DNA of 23,066 bases from Sulfurimonas sp. (GTDB lineage Bacteria > Campylobacterota > Campylobacteria > Campylobacterales > Sulfurimonadaceae). Within the stretch, counting starts at the first letter, position 1. Each line of letters starts with the position of its first letter. Below the pieces are notes generated by a model. The model saw only the letters and a list, made by a program, of their open reading frames with translations, was not told where the DNA came from and did not search any database. A program made the translations under genes and the position numbers. The stretch covers positions 1 through 23,066 of the forward strand of contig QNZR01000116.1 of the NCBI GenBank assembly GCA_003978475.1, in the 5' to 3' direction. Positions 22,688 through 23,066 of this stretch are shown here, piece by piece.

Positions 22688-23066
22688 TTATAGGTTCAAT
22701 TCCTGAATATATGAAACACTTAAACAGTGAATTTTGGCTCTATCCAATTTTTATTTCACTCACCATAGCATTTTTTATTACAGGCATAAGCTTTTTTAAA
22801 TCGTGGAAAAAAGAAGTGTTGGAAAAAGAAAAATTAAAAAATGAAATGCTAACCTATAAATATGAAGCGTTAAGGAATCAAATCAACCCACACTTTATGT
22901 TTAACAGTTTAAATGTGCTAAGTGATTTAGTATATGAAGACCCGAAAAAAGCAGAACGTTTTATTCACAAATTTAGCGACATATACCGGTATGTTTTAGA
23001 CAGCAGAGAAAAGGAGTTAGTTCCATTAGAAGAAGAACTAAACTTTATCAATAAATACATTTTTTT
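22675..23066 (+). CDS. LytS-type sensor histidine kinase (partial, foreign-looking)
   Basis: An open frame running off the window end. From 22711 it reads MKHLNSEFWLYPIFISLTIAFF, one membrane segment, then a coiled linker and YEALRNQINPHFMFNSLNVLSDLVYEDPKKAERFIHKFSDIYRYVLDSREKELVPLEEELNFI. NPHFMFNSLN carries the phosphorylatable histidine of the His_kinase (PF06580) family, which signals to LytTR response regulators. An in-frame ATG at 22675 is possible but overlaps the SQR end. The style of this kinase and its low G+C are typical of Bacteroidota, not of Campylobacterota. The natural start probably lies in sequence not present here. Confidence 0.8.
   Translation, partial: MYYVVIGSIPEYMKHLNSEFWLYPIFISLTIAFFITGISFFKSWKKEVLEKEKLKNEMLTYKYEALRNQINPHFMFNSLNVLSDLVYEDPKKAERFIHKFSDIYRYVLDSREKELVPLEEELNFINKYIF

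Overview
The window looks like chromosomal DNA of a motile, free-living Campylobacterota (Epsilonproteobacteria), most like the Sulfurimonas/Sulfuricurvum group. The evidence is gene content and order: purA, a FliJ-like gene, a MotE-like gene, a DUF507 gene and carA, the order I recall from Helicobacter and Campylobacter; Maf plus a DUF2920-like protein beside flagellin; a short BioB; and an SQR-like flavoprotein. I can name the phylum with confidence but not the genus.

Layout. 1-5330 is one minus-strand operon read from a promoter near 5370: class V aminotransferase, hisZ, purA, fliJ, motE-like, DUF507 and carA (cut by the window start). Most of its junctions overlap or nearly touch. Divergently, 5432-6988 carries uppP, rnhB and a small unknown ORF. 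Between 6988 and 7614 lie a perfect 26-bp palindrome, a small secreted Cys-rich protein and an SRP RNA gene (ffs) that no protein-coding ORF explains. 7614-8838 holds a nucleosidase-like gene and a short-chain dehydrogenase on the plus strand.

8828-14713 is a flagellar filament region: a FliT-like ORF, fliD, a DUF2920-like alpha/beta hydrolase and a divergent maf glycosyltransferase gene, then a small flagellin with a good sigma-28 promoter. Cap, filament subunit and a glycosylation enzyme therefore sit together. 14883-19627 is a tight plus-strand operon: topA, a YfcE-type phosphoesterase, bioB and a CPA2 antiporter. An OmpA-family porin and a convergent msrA follow.

The last gene, an SQR-like flavoprotein, stops abruptly at about 22683 where the sequence changes character. 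By hand count G+C falls from 67/120 at 22501-22620 to 49/180 at 22741-22920. The tail encodes a LytS-type histidine kinase of Bacteroidota flavour. I read this as a junction, most simply an assembly chimera near a contig end, less likely a real transfer or insertion.

I found no CRISPR array, transposase, tRNA or rRNA. The observations I rate highest are the chimeric 3' end, the BioB that lacks one expected iron-sulfur ligand, the SRP RNA with an extra 5' hairpin, the 26-bp palindrome, and the Maf/DUF2920 flagellin-modification cluster.
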